This document shows, one piece after another, positions 8,812-19,903 of a stretch of DNA of 64,000 nucleotides. Under the pieces are notes generated by a model. The model saw only the letters and a program-made list of their open reading frames with translations, was not told the DNA's origin and did no database searches. Positions within the stretch are counted from its first letter, which is position 1. Each line of letters starts with the position of its first letter. The position numbers and the translations under genes are program-made. Origin of the DNA: Porphyromonadaceae bacterium (lineage in GTDB: Bacteria; Bacteroidota; Bacteroidia; Bacteroidales; Dysgonomonadaceae); NCBI GenBank assembly GCA_021372865.1, contig JAJFTO010000003.1, positions 34,201 through 98,200 on the forward strand, in the 5' to 3' direction.

Positions 8812-10020
8812 ATGATTTCTTTTTATCGAAAAATGAATCTTAAACATAAAAACAGCGTTTTGAAAAGCCTCTCCGGGCTGCTTCGACTGCAGAAGGAGGC
8901 GATTCTGGAAGCCAATAGAGCCGACATGCAGGCTTATCCCGACATGGACGATTCCATGCGAGACCGGCTGAAGGTGGATGACCGTAAGATTGAAGGGATG
9001 ATCCGCTCGCTCGAAGAGGTAGCTTTGCAGGACGACCCGGAAGGGAAGGTATTGTATGAGTTTGTCCGGGAAGACGGACTAAAAATAGTCAACCGCACGG
9101 TTCCTTTCGGGACCATCCTCATTATTTATGAATCCCGCCCCGATGTGACCATCGAGGCAGCGGCGACTGCCTTCAAGGCGGGCAACCGCATTCTGCTGAA
9201 GGGTGGCAAAGAATCACTGCATACCAACTTGCTGCTGACGCAGCTCTGGCAGGAAGCACTCACTCTGCATGGGCTGGACCCGGCCAGCGTGAGCTATCTC
9301 AACTTCTCCCGTGAGGAAACACGGCAGCTCATCCGTGAGAACAGCCACAAGGTGGATCTGATTATACCCCGCGGGGGGGAAGGACTGATTCACTTCGTAC
9401 AGGAGAATGCCTCCGTACCGGTGATCGTGAGTGGCAGGGGCAACAACTTCCTCTATATCGACGAAGAGGCCGACTTTGAGATGGCCGTCCGCCTGGTAAT
9501 CAACGGGAAGCAGCGGATCAGCGTCTGCAATGCCATCGACAAAGTGGCCATCAACCGGCACCTTCCTGCGTTGCAGGAGAAAGTGAATCGGCTGGTCGCT
9601 GCGCTTCGGGAGAAAGGAATTGAAGTTTGGGGTAACCAGGGGATGGTCGCCCTTAGCCCCACCATCCGGGAAGAAAACAACGCCGCCACCCTGTGTGAGG
9701 AATATCTGGCACCAAAGCTTTATCTTACCCTGGTCGATGATACGGGCGAAGCAATTGCGTTGATCAATCACTATTCAGGAGGTCATTCTGCGGTGATTGT
9801 CACCAGCAATGCGGCAAAGGCAGACCGTTTCATGCAGGAGGTAGACTGTGCGGCTGTCTATCACAACGCCTCCTCCCGCTTTACCGACGGGGGACAGTTT
9901 GGCGTGGGTGCCGAGATTGCCATCAGCACCCAGAAGCTGCACTTCCGTGGTCCTCTGGGAGCACAGGAGCTGGTCACCAACAAATGGTTTGTCTACGGGG
10001 AAGGCCAGATCAGGGAATGA
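8812..10020 (+). CDS. proA: glutamate-5-semialdehyde dehydrogenase
   Basis: A 402-residue cytosolic enzyme of the aldehyde dehydrogenase superfamily. It reduces glutamyl-5-phosphate with NADPH to glutamate-5-semialdehyde, step two of proline synthesis. Recognised by VPFGTILIIYESRPDVT, ILLKGGKES, the catalytic Cys (C239) in RISVCNAIDKV, and the C-terminal RFTDGGQFGVGAEIAISTQK block. It is slightly shorter at the N-terminus than E. coli ProA. First gene of a proA-proB-proC operon (gaps of 70 and 61 bases). The alternative start at 8833 (MNLKHKN) would leave a more normal leader after the promoter. Confidence 0.95.
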   Translation: MISFYRKMNLKHKNSVLKSLSGLLRLQKEAILEANRADMQAYPDMDDSMRDRLKVDDRKIEGMIRSLEEVALQDDPEGKVLYEFVREDGLKIVNRTVPFGTILIIYESRPDVTIEAAATAFKAGNRILLKGGKESLHTNLLLTQLWQEALTLHGLDPASVSYLNFSREETRQLIRENSHKVDLIIPRGGEGLIHFVQENASVPVIVSGRGNNFLYIDEEADFEMAVRLVINGKQRISVCNAIDKVAINRHLPALQEKVNRLVAALREKGIEVWGNQGMVALSPTIREENNAATLCEEYLAPKLYLTLVDDTGEAIALINHYSGGHSAVIVTSNAAKADRFMQEVDCAAVYHNASSRFTDGGQFGVGAEIAISTQKLHFRGPLGAQELVTNKWFVYGEGQIRE

Positions 10021-10090
10021 CACAGAAGAAACAAATAAAAATACGGTTCGTACACAACAACACAAGCACCACATCCGGGTAATCGCATCA

Positions 10091-10849
10091 ATGAAGAAGA
10101 AACTGATCATTAAAGTAGGTACCTCCACGCTGACAGCCGGTACCAACCGCATCTCCTTTGCGGTAATTGAAAGTATGGCGCGACAGATCGTAGAACTGAA
10201 AAAAACATATGATGTGGTCATCGTCTCCTCGGGAGCCATTGCCACAGCACGCCAGTTCGTGGAAATCAACGGCTATCTAAAGAACGTGGACTCCAAGCAG
10301 GCCATGGCAGCCATTGGCCAGACCAAGCTGATTGAGCTTTACGACACCATCTTTTCAACATTCGGACTAAATATTGCCCAGATATTGCTGACCTACCGCG
10401 ATTTTGAAAATCCGGTAGCCAACGAAAATACGCGCAACACCATCAACCGTCTCTGGCAAGCCGGTTATATCCCCATCGTCAATGAAAATGATACCGTTTC
10501 CATCGAGGAGATCCTATTGGGGGACAATGATAAACTGTCGGCACTGGTGGCAGTAATTACGGAGGCAGACCTGCTGGTACTGGTATCGGATATCGACGGC
10601 ATCTTTGATAAGAACCCGCATCTTCATCCCGAAGCGAAGCTTATTTCAGAGGTCAGCGACCTCAATTCTGTCAGACACTGTATCGAGGAAAAGAGTTCCT
10701 CATTGGGTACCGGTGGCATGTCTTCAAAAATATATGCTGCCGAAATCTGTATGCGTAATGGTGTAGAAATGTGGATTCTGAACGGACAGCGCACCAATTA
10801 TATAATCAATGCACTGAAGGGGGAGATCCCTTTTACTAAATTCAAATAA
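10091..10849 (+). CDS. proB: glutamate 5-kinase
   Basis: A 252-residue amino-acid kinase phosphorylating glutamate on the gamma-carboxyl with ATP, the committed and usually proline-inhibited step. Motifs are KKKLIIKVGTSTL at the N-terminus, VIVSSGAIA, the NENDTVS block and LGTGGMSSKIYAA near the C-terminus. It lacks the C-terminal PUA domain of E. coli ProB, so it is the short form. The ATG at 10091 places the kinase motif at residue 2; the longer open frame upstream overlaps proA and is spurious. Confidence 0.95.
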   Translation: MKKKLIIKVGTSTLTAGTNRISFAVIESMARQIVELKKTYDVVIVSSGAIATARQFVEINGYLKNVDSKQAMAAIGQTKLIELYDTIFSTFGLNIAQILLTYRDFENPVANENTRNTINRLWQAGYIPIVNENDTVSIEEILLGDNDKLSALVAVITEADLLVLVSDIDGIFDKNPHLHPEAKLISEVSDLNSVRHCIEEKSSSLGTGGMSSKIYAAEICMRNGVEMWILNGQRTNYIINALKGEIPFTKFK

Positions 10850-10910
10850 CCGGAATCATCTCGAAACAGAGAGATTCTTAGAAATTCTCGGGGTTAAAAG
10901 TCAAAAAATA

Positions 10911-11714
10911 ATGAAACACGGATTTATAGGATTCGGGAACCTGACCAGAGCGGTTTATCACGGACTAGAGGAAGAAAAAGGAATGACCTTTGCTTATTTC
11001 GCCAGAACCCGTAAGGAGACCGACATACTATTTTGCGAGCAGATAAATGATCTTGTCTCTTTCGCCGATGTAATCTGGTTGGGAATAAAACCACAGGACC
11101 TGAACGGCATTCTCGAACAGTTGAAAGGATGCAACCTGGAGGGAAAGGCCATTGTTTCTCCGGTGGCCGGAAAAAGTATCGCCTACATAGAAAAGTATCT
11201 GGGAAAAGATCGACTGATAGTACGCATCATGCCCAACCTGGCAATGGCTTACCGCAAATCGGTCACCGCCTTCACGACCAACCGTCCAGAAAACGAAAGA
11301 GCAAGGGAAATCTTCGTCCTGCTGGGTAAGCTGGGCAAAGCGGTGGAACTGGAAGAGAGTGGTTTTGACCTTTTCACCTCCGTTTTTGGAAGCGGTCCAG
11401 CCTTCATCCTGGCCTTTATACAGATTTTCAAGGAAAAGATGCAGGAATTCAACCTGCCCGGACCATTACTCGATGAGTTGCTACTGGAACTGACACAGGG
11501 CACCACCCTCTATTTCGCACAAAATCAGAAGAATTACAGTATTGAGGAGCTGATCAGGAACATTACCAGCAAGGGAGGCACCACCCAGGCGGGACTTGAA
11601 TACTTCCGCAACCACCAGATAGGAAAACATTTCGAGGGAGTACTCGACGCTGCCAGAAACCGTTCGGAAGAAATGAGTCGAAACGGCAATACATTTCCCG
11701 AAAATAATAGATGA
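10911..11714 (+). CDS. proC: pyrroline-5-carboxylate reductase
   Basis: A 267-residue NAD(P)H-dependent reductase making proline from pyrroline-5-carboxylate. The N-terminal Rossmann motif is FIGFGNLTRAV. The mid-domain has VRIMPNLAMAYRKS, and the C-terminal dimer domain has GSGPAFILAF and the ITSKGGTTQAGLEYF block. It closes the proABC operon and converges with sufE; the short gap between them has a 16-base near-repeat (TTCCCGAAAATAATAG and its G variant) just before and after the proC stop. Confidence 0.94.
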   Translation: MKHGFIGFGNLTRAVYHGLEEEKGMTFAYFARTRKETDILFCEQINDLVSFADVIWLGIKPQDLNGILEQLKGCNLEGKAIVSPVAGKSIAYIEKYLGKDRLIVRIMPNLAMAYRKSVTAFTTNRPENERAREIFVLLGKLGKAVELEESGFDLFTSVFGSGPAFILAFIQIFKEKMQEFNLPGPLLDELLLELTQGTTLYFAQNQKNYSIEELIRNITSKGGTTQAGLEYFRNHQIGKHFEGVLDAARNRSEEMSRNGNTFPENNR

Positions 11715-11797
11715 AGATCCGAAACAGGAATACCCTTCCCGAAAATAATGGACAATAACTTTCCGGTAAGGGAAACAATAACGACAATGGGAAGATT

Positions 11798-12229
11798 TCA
11801 GGCCTGCCCCGCCTTCGCCTTGTAGGCAATGGCATAGAACCGGATCTGTTTGATGACCGAAAGCAAGCCATTGGAACGGGTGGGTGACAGATGTTCGGTC
11901 AGGCCGATCTCCTTCATAAAACGCAGGTCGGTGTCAATAATCTCACCCGGCGTGCGACCGTCGAACACCCGTAATACCAGTGCGAGCAAACCCTTCACAA
12001 TGATTGCATCACTCTCGGCCTGAAACCAGAGTCGCCCGTCGCGGTAATCTGTTTGAAGCCAGACACGGCTCTGGCAACCTTCAATGATATTCTCAGGTGT
12101 TTTGTATTTATCATCGAGCGGCGCCAACGCATTCCCATGTTCTATGATCACCGCGTACTTGTCCATCCAGTCATCGAAGATGCTGAATTCGTCAATTATT
12201 TCCTGTTGTATTTCGTTGATTGTCTTCAT
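11798..12229 (-). CDS. sufE: SufE family sulfur acceptor
   Basis: A 143-residue cytosolic protein with the SufE/YgdK fold. C52 in EGCQSRVW is the persulfide acceptor that takes sulfur from the SufS desulfurase and passes it to the SufBCD Fe-S scaffold. Family length (about 140) matches. It is not next to other suf genes. It lies 88 bases downstream of the M28 peptidase gene on the same strand. Confidence 0.9.
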   Translation of the reverse strand: MKTINEIQQEIIDEFSIFDDWMDKYAVIIEHGNALAPLDDKYKTPENIIEGCQSRVWLQTDYRDGRLWFQAESDAIIVKGLLALVLRVFDGRTPGEIIDTDLRFMKEIGLTEHLSPTRSNGLLSVIKQIRFYAIAYKAKAGQA

Positions 12230-12316
12230 TATAATTTTTCACCAAAAGGGACTCTTGTCTCAGCCTGCTGCTTTTCTATTCCGATCTATGGATTGCAAGT
12301 TCCGAAAAGCTTTTAT

Positions 12317-13321
12317 TTATTTTTCTGTATAAATCACTTCCAGCACTGTTTGTCCCACCGCCTTCAGTGTGTTGCGATCGATGTTGCGCATGTCATCCTG
12401 GAGGGTGTGCCAGTGGGGAGCAAATCCTGTGTGGGTATCACTCTTCAGATTGATGATGTCGACGCTGGGAGCCCGTTGCTGCATATTTACCGACACGTGA
12501 TCGTCGGTAATATAGCCACCGCTCTGGGTTAGGAAGAAGTTACCATATCCCATTCTGGAAGCGGTACTCCATATTTTTTCCACCACACCCGGTGCATATT
12601 GCATGGAATAACCCTCTTTGAGAAAAGTAGCATTGTTACCTCCCACCATATCGAGCAGGATACCATATGTTGCTTTGTAATTCTCCACATGGGGCTGTTC
12701 AGACCAATACTGTGAACCCTTGCACCACCAATCGCCCTGCACCGGATTCTTATCGAACGAGGGTTGTCCCCAGTCCTCCAGGTCGAAGAAGATGATGTCG
12801 ATACCCACCTCCACGGGCTGCTGATATAGCTGTCGGGCAATTTCCAGCAATACGCCCACGCCGCTTCCTCCATCGTCGGCACCAGCAATGGGCTGTTTTT
12901 GCCTACTGACGTCCGTCTCCTCATCGGCAAAAGGACGGGAATCCCAATGGGCAAAGAGTAATATCCGCTTTTCCTTTTCAGGATGCCAGCTCCCGATAAT
13001 GTTTCTTATCGTGAAATTCTTTCCGTTGTAATGGGTAATTTCGGCTTGTTGCTCCACCACATTGGCACCATAGGTCCTTAACTTTGACGACAAATAGTCG
13101 CCGCAAGCCTTGTGCGCAGGTGTACCCGGCACCCTTACACCAAAATCCACCTGTGCCTGTATAAACACATAGGCACTGTCGGCACTAAAATCTGGAGAGA
13201 CCCTGCTGTATGGCTCTGCCACGATTGTTTGCCTGCCGGACTGGCAGGAGTTACAGGACAAAGTGTATAAAAGTCCAATAATCAATACCACAGAAAGCGA
13301 AAAGATATGTAATTTCCTCAT
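12317..13321 (-). CDS. M28 family zinc peptidase / glutaminyl cyclase-like, lipoprotein
   Basis: A 334-residue exported protein with a lipoprotein-type signal (LLYTLSCNSC). The M28 metal sites are visible: HWDSRPFADEE, the GADDGGSGVGVLLE bridging Asp, DLEDWG, and the distal SDTHTGFAPHWHTLQDD. The arrangement resembles bacterial glutaminyl-peptide cyclotransferases and aminopeptidases of the M28 family; both activities occur and sequence alone does not decide. Envelope location is expected. The start at 13321 (MRKLHIF) is preferred over MYMRK six bases earlier. Confidence 0.87.
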   Translation of the reverse strand: MRKLHIFSLSVVLIIGLLYTLSCNSCQSGRQTIVAEPYSRVSPDFSADSAYVFIQAQVDFGVRVPGTPAHKACGDYLSSKLRTYGANVVEQQAEITHYNGKNFTIRNIIGSWHPEKEKRILLFAHWDSRPFADEETDVSRQKQPIAGADDGGSGVGVLLEIARQLYQQPVEVGIDIIFFDLEDWGQPSFDKNPVQGDWWCKGSQYWSEQPHVENYKATYGILLDMVGGNNATFLKEGYSMQYAPGVVEKIWSTASRMGYGNFFLTQSGGYITDDHVSVNMQQRAPSVDIINLKSDTHTGFAPHWHTLQDDMRNIDRNTLKAVGQTVLEVIYTEK

Positions 13322-13515
13322 ATACAATATTTTTCTATTCCTAATTTATATTTTTATCTCCCAAACCACTGAAAGCTGATTCTCAAAACACTGAATCTGA
13401 CACCAACCCCACTAAAAAAACTGAACACTGACATCTTTTTCTCAAACTGTAAGTTCCTTGCCTACCGCAGCCCTTGACAATATTCCATTACCGAAGCTGA
13501 TCGCTGCCCGCTCAC

Positions 13516-15030
13516 TTACTTATTCTTCTGATAGGAATAATCCGAAATGCCGATATTGCTATACGTCTCTTTGAGCGCATTCTCGTCGTCGGAAATCACC
13601 AGTAGCTTGTCGCCTGCATGCAACTCCGTTTGTCCTGTCGGCACAAAATATTGTTCACCCCGCTTGACCATCACTGCCAGTGTTTTGTCTGGTAGTGGCA
13701 TTTCCATGAGGTTTTTTCCGTATTGCAAAGTTTCTTCCGAGATATAAATCTCTGTCATGGCCGATTTGATCTCTTCGGCAAACTCCACATCGAAATCTTC
13801 AAATTCCTTGTATTTGGTCGGTTTTTCTGCCAGTCCCAACCACCTGGCGAACATGGGCAGCGAGGTTCCCTGCACCAGCAGAGATACAATAGTAATAACA
13901 AACACAATGTTAAAGATCCATCTTGCGTGTGGCACCCCTTCGGCCAGCGGGAGAATGGCAAAAATGATGGGTACGGCCCCTCTTAATCCCACCCACGAGA
14001 TAAAAAGCTTATCCTTGAATCCGATTTTACGGAACGGGATCAATGTAAGAAAAACCGTCAGCGGGCGACCGACAAGAATGAGGAACACCGAAATAACCAG
14101 TGCCGGAATGAGAACCTCGATCAGTTCAACGGGATTAACCAGCAGCCCCAGTGTGAGGAACAACAGAATCTGGCTCATCCATGCGAAACCATCCATAAAT
14201 TTCATGGAGGTACGTTTGTGTGAGAATTTTGAATTGCCAATCACCAACCCTGCAATGTACACGGCGAGGTAGCCATTTCCTTTCAGAAAGTAAGTTGATG
14301 CAAAAATAAATATTCCAACAATCAGTAAAAGAATGGGATAGAGCGACACATTGACCATTCGGATGCGGTTGATGACAACCACGGAACCTTTTCCAAGAAA
14401 ATATCCCATGCCGGCACCTACCACCAGTTGTACCACAATGGAAATTACCACCATACCGATGTTCGGGTCGGCACCGGACTGAATGATTCCCATGAACATG
14501 ATAGTTAACATGTATGCCATGGGATCGTTGCTACCACTCTCCAGCTCCAGCAATGGCCTCAGATTATTTTTGAGGACCAGTCCTTTTGATCGCAGAATAC
14601 CGAATACCGATGCAGAATCGGTAGAAGAGAAAGTGGATGCAAGCAACATGGCGGTCAGAAGGCTTATTCCCATAGCCGGGAACATACGTCCCGACAGCCA
14701 GTAAGCGAAGAACCCGGTGAGGATGGCAGTAATGAAAACGCCCAGTGTGGCGAGCACTACGCCTGGCCAAATAATCGGTCTGATCTCGGAAAACCGGGTA
14801 TCCAGTCCACCGGAAAAGAGAATGATGGTCAAGCAGATGGTACCGATTGTCTGTGCGGTCTGCACATTCTCAAATACCAGTCCGAAACCGTCAGAACCAA
14901 AAACCATTCCCACTACCAGGAAAAGCAACAGCACGGGCACCCCGAAACGATGACCCGCTTTTCCCACCAGCATACTGATGAAAAACAGAATGGAACCCAC
15001 AAGTAGTAAAAATTCTGTACTTATTGTCAT
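13516..15030 (-). CDS. potassium/proton antiporter (CPA1, NhaP2/CvrA type)
   Basis: A 504-residue inner-membrane protein with about 12 transmembrane helices (residues 5-400, with the TDSASVF and SGSNDPMAYML motifs of the Na+/H+ exchanger core), followed by a cytoplasmic RCK_C/TrkA_C-like domain (about residues 415-500, with VKRGEQYFVPTGQTELHAGD and LLVISDDENA). It should exchange cytoplasmic K+ or Na+ for protons in pH and volume control. It lies 13 bases downstream of the LD-carboxypeptidase gene, so the two form an operon. Confidence 0.9.
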   Translation of the reverse strand: MTISTEFLLLVGSILFFISMLVGKAGHRFGVPVLLLFLVVGMVFGSDGFGLVFENVQTAQTIGTICLTIILFSGGLDTRFSEIRPIIWPGVVLATLGVFITAILTGFFAYWLSGRMFPAMGISLLTAMLLASTFSSTDSASVFGILRSKGLVLKNNLRPLLELESGSNDPMAYMLTIMFMGIIQSGADPNIGMVVISIVVQLVVGAGMGYFLGKGSVVVINRIRMVNVSLYPILLLIVGIFIFASTYFLKGNGYLAVYIAGLVIGNSKFSHKRTSMKFMDGFAWMSQILLFLTLGLLVNPVELIEVLIPALVISVFLILVGRPLTVFLTLIPFRKIGFKDKLFISWVGLRGAVPIIFAILPLAEGVPHARWIFNIVFVITIVSLLVQGTSLPMFARWLGLAEKPTKYKEFEDFDVEFAEEIKSAMTEIYISEETLQYGKNLMEMPLPDKTLAVMVKRGEQYFVPTGQTELHAGDKLLVISDDENALKETYSNIGISDYSYQKNK

Positions 15031-15043
15031 TCTATGCTGTTGT

Positions 15044-15949
15044 TTATTGTTGGAAATGAATAAAATGGGAATTTACGCTCAACGATGCTTTCATACCCAT
15101 GAGCAAGGGATAGTTAAGCTTTACATGTCCGACCGGAAAATCGAAACAGACCGGAAAGAGATATTCCTTCACTGCCTCCAGAATGGATTGCCGCAAGGGG
15201 AAGTACATCTGACCGTCTTCCTCATAATCGGAAAACTGGCCTACAATGAGACCGCTAATTTTTTCAAATACCCCGACAAGTTTTAGCTGCCAGATCATGC
15301 GATCCACCCGATAGGGCGCTTCACCGGTATCTTCGATAAACAAGATTCCCCGATGGGGTATTTTCGCGTAGGGAGTACCCAGCAAGCTACAGAAGACTGA
15401 GAGATTGCCTCCAAAAAGCCTACCTGCTGCAATGCCTTCCCGGTTAAGTCCTTCCATGCCGGTAACCGGAATTTCATAGGTCACAGGTTGTCCGCCCAAC
15501 ATGTTTCTGGTCAGACGAACAGCAATGTCCTCACCTCCTTCCTCGGAAAAATGCTTGGCCATGGGACCGTGTACGGAAGCAACACCATGTAATTGCAGGG
15601 CGGCATGCAAAGCAGTAATGTCACTGTAGCCCACCACCCACTTCGGGTTTTTCCTGACTTTTGAGAAATCGAGTCTGTTGAGCAGGTGAACAGCACCATA
15701 TCCGCCACGTGAGCAGAGGATCAGCTTCACATCCGGATCATCAAAAGCCTGCTGCAAATCGCTCAGCCGTTCCTCCACAGAGCCGCTGAATCGACCGGCC
15801 TGAAGCAGGGCATGCCCGGCTATTACCGGCAGTAAACCCCAGTTTTCCAACACCGCAGCCGCATCACGTACCATGTAGCCGTCGATCTTTCCCGCTGGGG
15901 AAAGAACGACAGCTTTATCGTTGGGTTGCAAAGAGGGAGGTCGAAGCAT
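15044..15949 (-). CDS. LD-carboxypeptidase (S66, LdcA-like)
   Basis: A 301-residue protein of the S66 family that removes the terminal D-Ala from murein tetrapeptides during cell-wall recycling in the cytoplasm. The nucleophile is S109 in VVGYSDITALH, preceded by CSRGGYGAVHLL. The Glu/His partners lie in FIEDTGEAPYRVDRM and FPVGHVKLNYPLLMG. Length matches LdcA (about 300). MccF-like microcin immunity proteins belong to the same family, but the recycling role is more likely in this housekeeping context between gyrB and an antiporter. Confidence 0.88.
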   Translation of the reverse strand: MLRPPSLQPNDKAVVLSPAGKIDGYMVRDAAAVLENWGLLPVIAGHALLQAGRFSGSVEERLSDLQQAFDDPDVKLILCSRGGYGAVHLLNRLDFSKVRKNPKWVVGYSDITALHAALQLHGVASVHGPMAKHFSEEGGEDIAVRLTRNMLGGQPVTYEIPVTGMEGLNREGIAAGRLFGGNLSVFCSLLGTPYAKIPHRGILFIEDTGEAPYRVDRMIWQLKLVGVFEKISGLIVGQFSDYEEDGQMYFPLRQSILEAVKEYLFPVCFDFPVGHVKLNYPLLMGMKASLSVNSHFIHFQQ

Positions 15950-15975
15950 TTTGGAGCGTGCAGGATGAATCTAAA

Positions 15976-18108
<2,133 letters not shown>

Positions 18109-18160
18109 CTTGCATAACAATCACGTGAAGGTCAGCCATAGAAGTACTTCACGCGAAACG

Positions 18161-18190
18161 AAAAAAGCCGGGCAAAGTAAATGACCGGCT
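18161..18190 (-). terminator. Rho-independent terminator of rpsT
   Basis: On the minus strand AGCCGG (18185-18190) pairs with CCGGCT (18166-18171), followed by six T (18161-18166 region), 30 bases after the rpsT stop. A further CGTGAAG/CTTCACG hairpin lies at 18124-18153. Confidence 0.75.
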
Positions 18191-18219
18191 CATTCTGTAA
18201 ACGTATTGTGAACAGAAGA

Positions 18220-18474
18220 TCAACTCAGACTGCTCACATGTGCAGCTAATTTCGATTTCAGATTGTTGGCTTTATTCTGGTGAATCACCTTCTTTTTCGC
18301 CAATTTATCCAACATGGAACAAACCTCGGGATACATCTTCTGTGCCTCTTCCTTCGATGTAATGGTACGCAATTTACGAACCTGACTCCTCGTTGAACGG
18401 GAAGCATACCTGCTGGTCAACCGACGCACTTTTGTTTGTCTGATTCTCTTTTCTGATGATTTGTGATTTGCCAT
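18220..18474 (-). CDS. rpsT: 30S ribosomal protein S20
   Basis: An 84-residue, strongly basic protein beginning [18 protein letters not shown], the S20 N-terminus. It has the three-helix pattern that binds 16S rRNA and ends [12 protein letters not shown]. Length is typical. It lies just downstream of tRNA-Glu on the same strand. Confidence 0.97.
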   Translation of the reverse strand: MANHKSSEKRIRQTKVRRLTSRYASRSTRSQVRKLRTITSKEEAQKMYPEVCSMLDKLAKKKVIHQNKANNLKSKLAAHVSSLS

Positions 18475-18511
18475 TTGATTGACGCGTAAATTTATTTTTT
18501 ATATTATTATG

Positions 18512-18583
18512 TAGCCCATAGGGGAATCGAACCCCTCTTTCAAGAATGAAAATCTTGCGTCCTAACCGATAGACGAATGGGCC
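18512..18583 (-). tRNA. tRNA-Glu (anticodon TTC)
   Basis: Read on the minus strand, GGCCCATTCGTC starts the acceptor and D arm, the anticodon loop reads TTTTCAT with anticodon TTC between 5-bp stem halves CAAGA and TCTTG, and the T arm is GAGGGGTTCGATTCCCCT. The acceptor closes with ATGGGCT (G1 opposite U72 wobble, as I recall for Bacteroidales tRNA-Glu). The T-loop GGTTCGATTCC is canonical. The 3' CCA is not encoded. Confidence 0.96.
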
Positions 18584-18786
18584 TTTCTCAGGCGTGAACC
18601 TTGTGCCAATCGGACTGCTATCCAAATTGCGGGTGCAAATATAGGACGTTTTTCTGTAATCTCAAAACAATTCCTTCAAATTTTGTTTTTTTCCTAAAAA
18701 ACGACGTTTCAACAATTAAATGGAGGAAACCGTGTTTGTCGTTTTAATTTATCCTGTTTAAAATTTGTTCTTTCATTTTTTTTACC

Positions 18787-18794
18787 TAATTTTG
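18787..18794 (+). promoter_or_regulatory. -7 box (TAATTTTG) for rpmH
   Basis: TAATTTTG fits TAnnTTTG and lies 42 bases before the rpmH ATG. Confidence 0.6.
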
Positions 18795-18836
18795 CAGCCC
18801 GTAAATAGTGTAGAAAGCAATAAATAAAATAATCAT

Positions 18837-18983
18837 ATGAAACGTACATTTCAGCCCTCTAACAAAAAGAAAATAAACAAACACGGATTCCGCACAAGAA
18901 TGGCCACCAAGAACGGAAGGAAAGTGCTTGCCTCTCGTCGTGCCAAAGGCAGGACCAGGCTGACTGTCTCCGATGAAAATTAA
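18837..18983 (+). CDS. rpmH: 50S ribosomal protein L34
   Basis: A 48-residue basic protein starting [19 protein letters not shown] and continuing with [19 protein letters not shown], the signature of L34. It ends SDEN. A strong terminator at 19073-19108 follows. The rnpA gene that often follows rpmH in other phyla is not present here. Confidence 0.97.
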   Translation: MKRTFQPSNKKKINKHGFRTRMATKNGRKVLASRRAKGRTRLTVSDEN

Positions 18984-19072
18984 TCTGGGGAAAAGTCAGG
19001 CTCTCCTCTTTTTTCACAAGACCAGGAGAAGTGCCATCAGAATTTATCCGGCGCCAACCGGACAACATACGG

Positions 19073-19108
19073 AAAACAGGAATGCGGGATACCTTATTCC
19101 TGTTTTTT
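19073..19108 (+). terminator. Rho-independent terminator of rpmH
   Basis: An 11-bp perfect stem, AAAACAGGAAT (19073-19083) with ATTCCTGTTTT (19096-19106), followed by more T. The symmetrical A/T flanks could make it bidirectional. Confidence 0.85.
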
Positions 19109-19232
19109 GTTTTATACTCCTTCCTTTCACTAATAACTTTACCCTATCTCTTTTTACGTTCATTGTCCCCCACTCTCAATTTTTTTGTACTTTTGTACCT
19201 ATATTACGTACTTGCATTTTAACATCGCGGTT

Positions 19233-19895
19233 ATGATAAACAAAATAAAAACTGGGAAAGCGATATTTGAAAACAAAATTGTAAAAAATCTACTGATAAT
19301 CATTTGTTGCGGCCTGTTACTCATTTTTCTGGCATTGTTTTTTCTAGGGATTTATACCCGGCATGGTCAGAATGTGGTGGTACCTGACCTTGATGGACTC
19401 CAGTTAAATGAAGCAAACGCCATTCTGGACGCCCAGGGGTTGAAAGCGGAGGTGGTAGATTCCATCTACAGGCTGGACGCCGTACCCGGTGCCATCCTTG
19501 ACCAGACACCCAAAGCCGGCAATAAAGTAAAAAAAGGTCGCTCCATTTATATCGCTATTTATTCACGTACTCCGCAACAGGTCTCTGTTCCGGGCCTGGT
19601 GGATTATTCGGCCCGTCAGGCATCAGCTCTGCTCAACTCACTGGGATTCACACATCTATCCACAGAGGAAATACCGTCTGAATATGCGGGACTGGTGGTG
19701 GCTGTGAAATACCGGGGCAAGACATTGGCCCCCGAAGAGAAAGTGCCCGCAGGCTCACCCCTGACGCTGGTAATTACAAGCGGTGGGTCGACCGACTCAT
19801 TGAAGGTGGACGATGAATATATTGTGGCTCCGGGAACATCCGATACGGATAGCCCTCTCCCGAAGAAAGAAGCCATAGACGATTCATTTTTCTAA
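19233..19895 (+). CDS. PASTA domain membrane protein
   Basis: A 220-residue protein with a short cytoplasmic N-terminus, one transmembrane helix (about residues 20-45, LLIIICCGLLLIFLALFFLG) and periplasmic PASTA repeats: VVVPDLDGLQLNEANAILD, then VSVPGLVDYSARQASALLN, then a weaker third. PASTA domains bind murein stem peptides or beta-lactams. There is no kinase domain, unlike PknB. It is the first gene of an operon with rluD (8-base gap) and ddl, a typical Bacteroidales arrangement, so a cell-wall-linked role is likely but unproven. Confidence 0.88.
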   Translation: MINKIKTGKAIFENKIVKNLLIIICCGLLLIFLALFFLGIYTRHGQNVVVPDLDGLQLNEANAILDAQGLKAEVVDSIYRLDAVPGAILDQTPKAGNKVKKGRSIYIAIYSRTPQQVSVPGLVDYSARQASALLNSLGFTHLSTEEIPSEYAGLVVAVKYRGKTLAPEEKVPAGSPLTLVITSGGSTDSLKVDDEYIVAPGTSDTDSPLPKKEAIDDSFF

Positions 19896-19903
19896 AAGAC
19901 GGG

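Noticed and set aside
9848..10090. Upstream extension of proB
   Set aside because: The frame is open but overlaps proA and has no kinase similarity; ProB begins at the ATG at 10091.
18512..18583. tRNA-Glu as an integration site
   Set aside because: No integrase, repeat or displaced tRNA end was found near it; the flanks are ribosomal protein genes.
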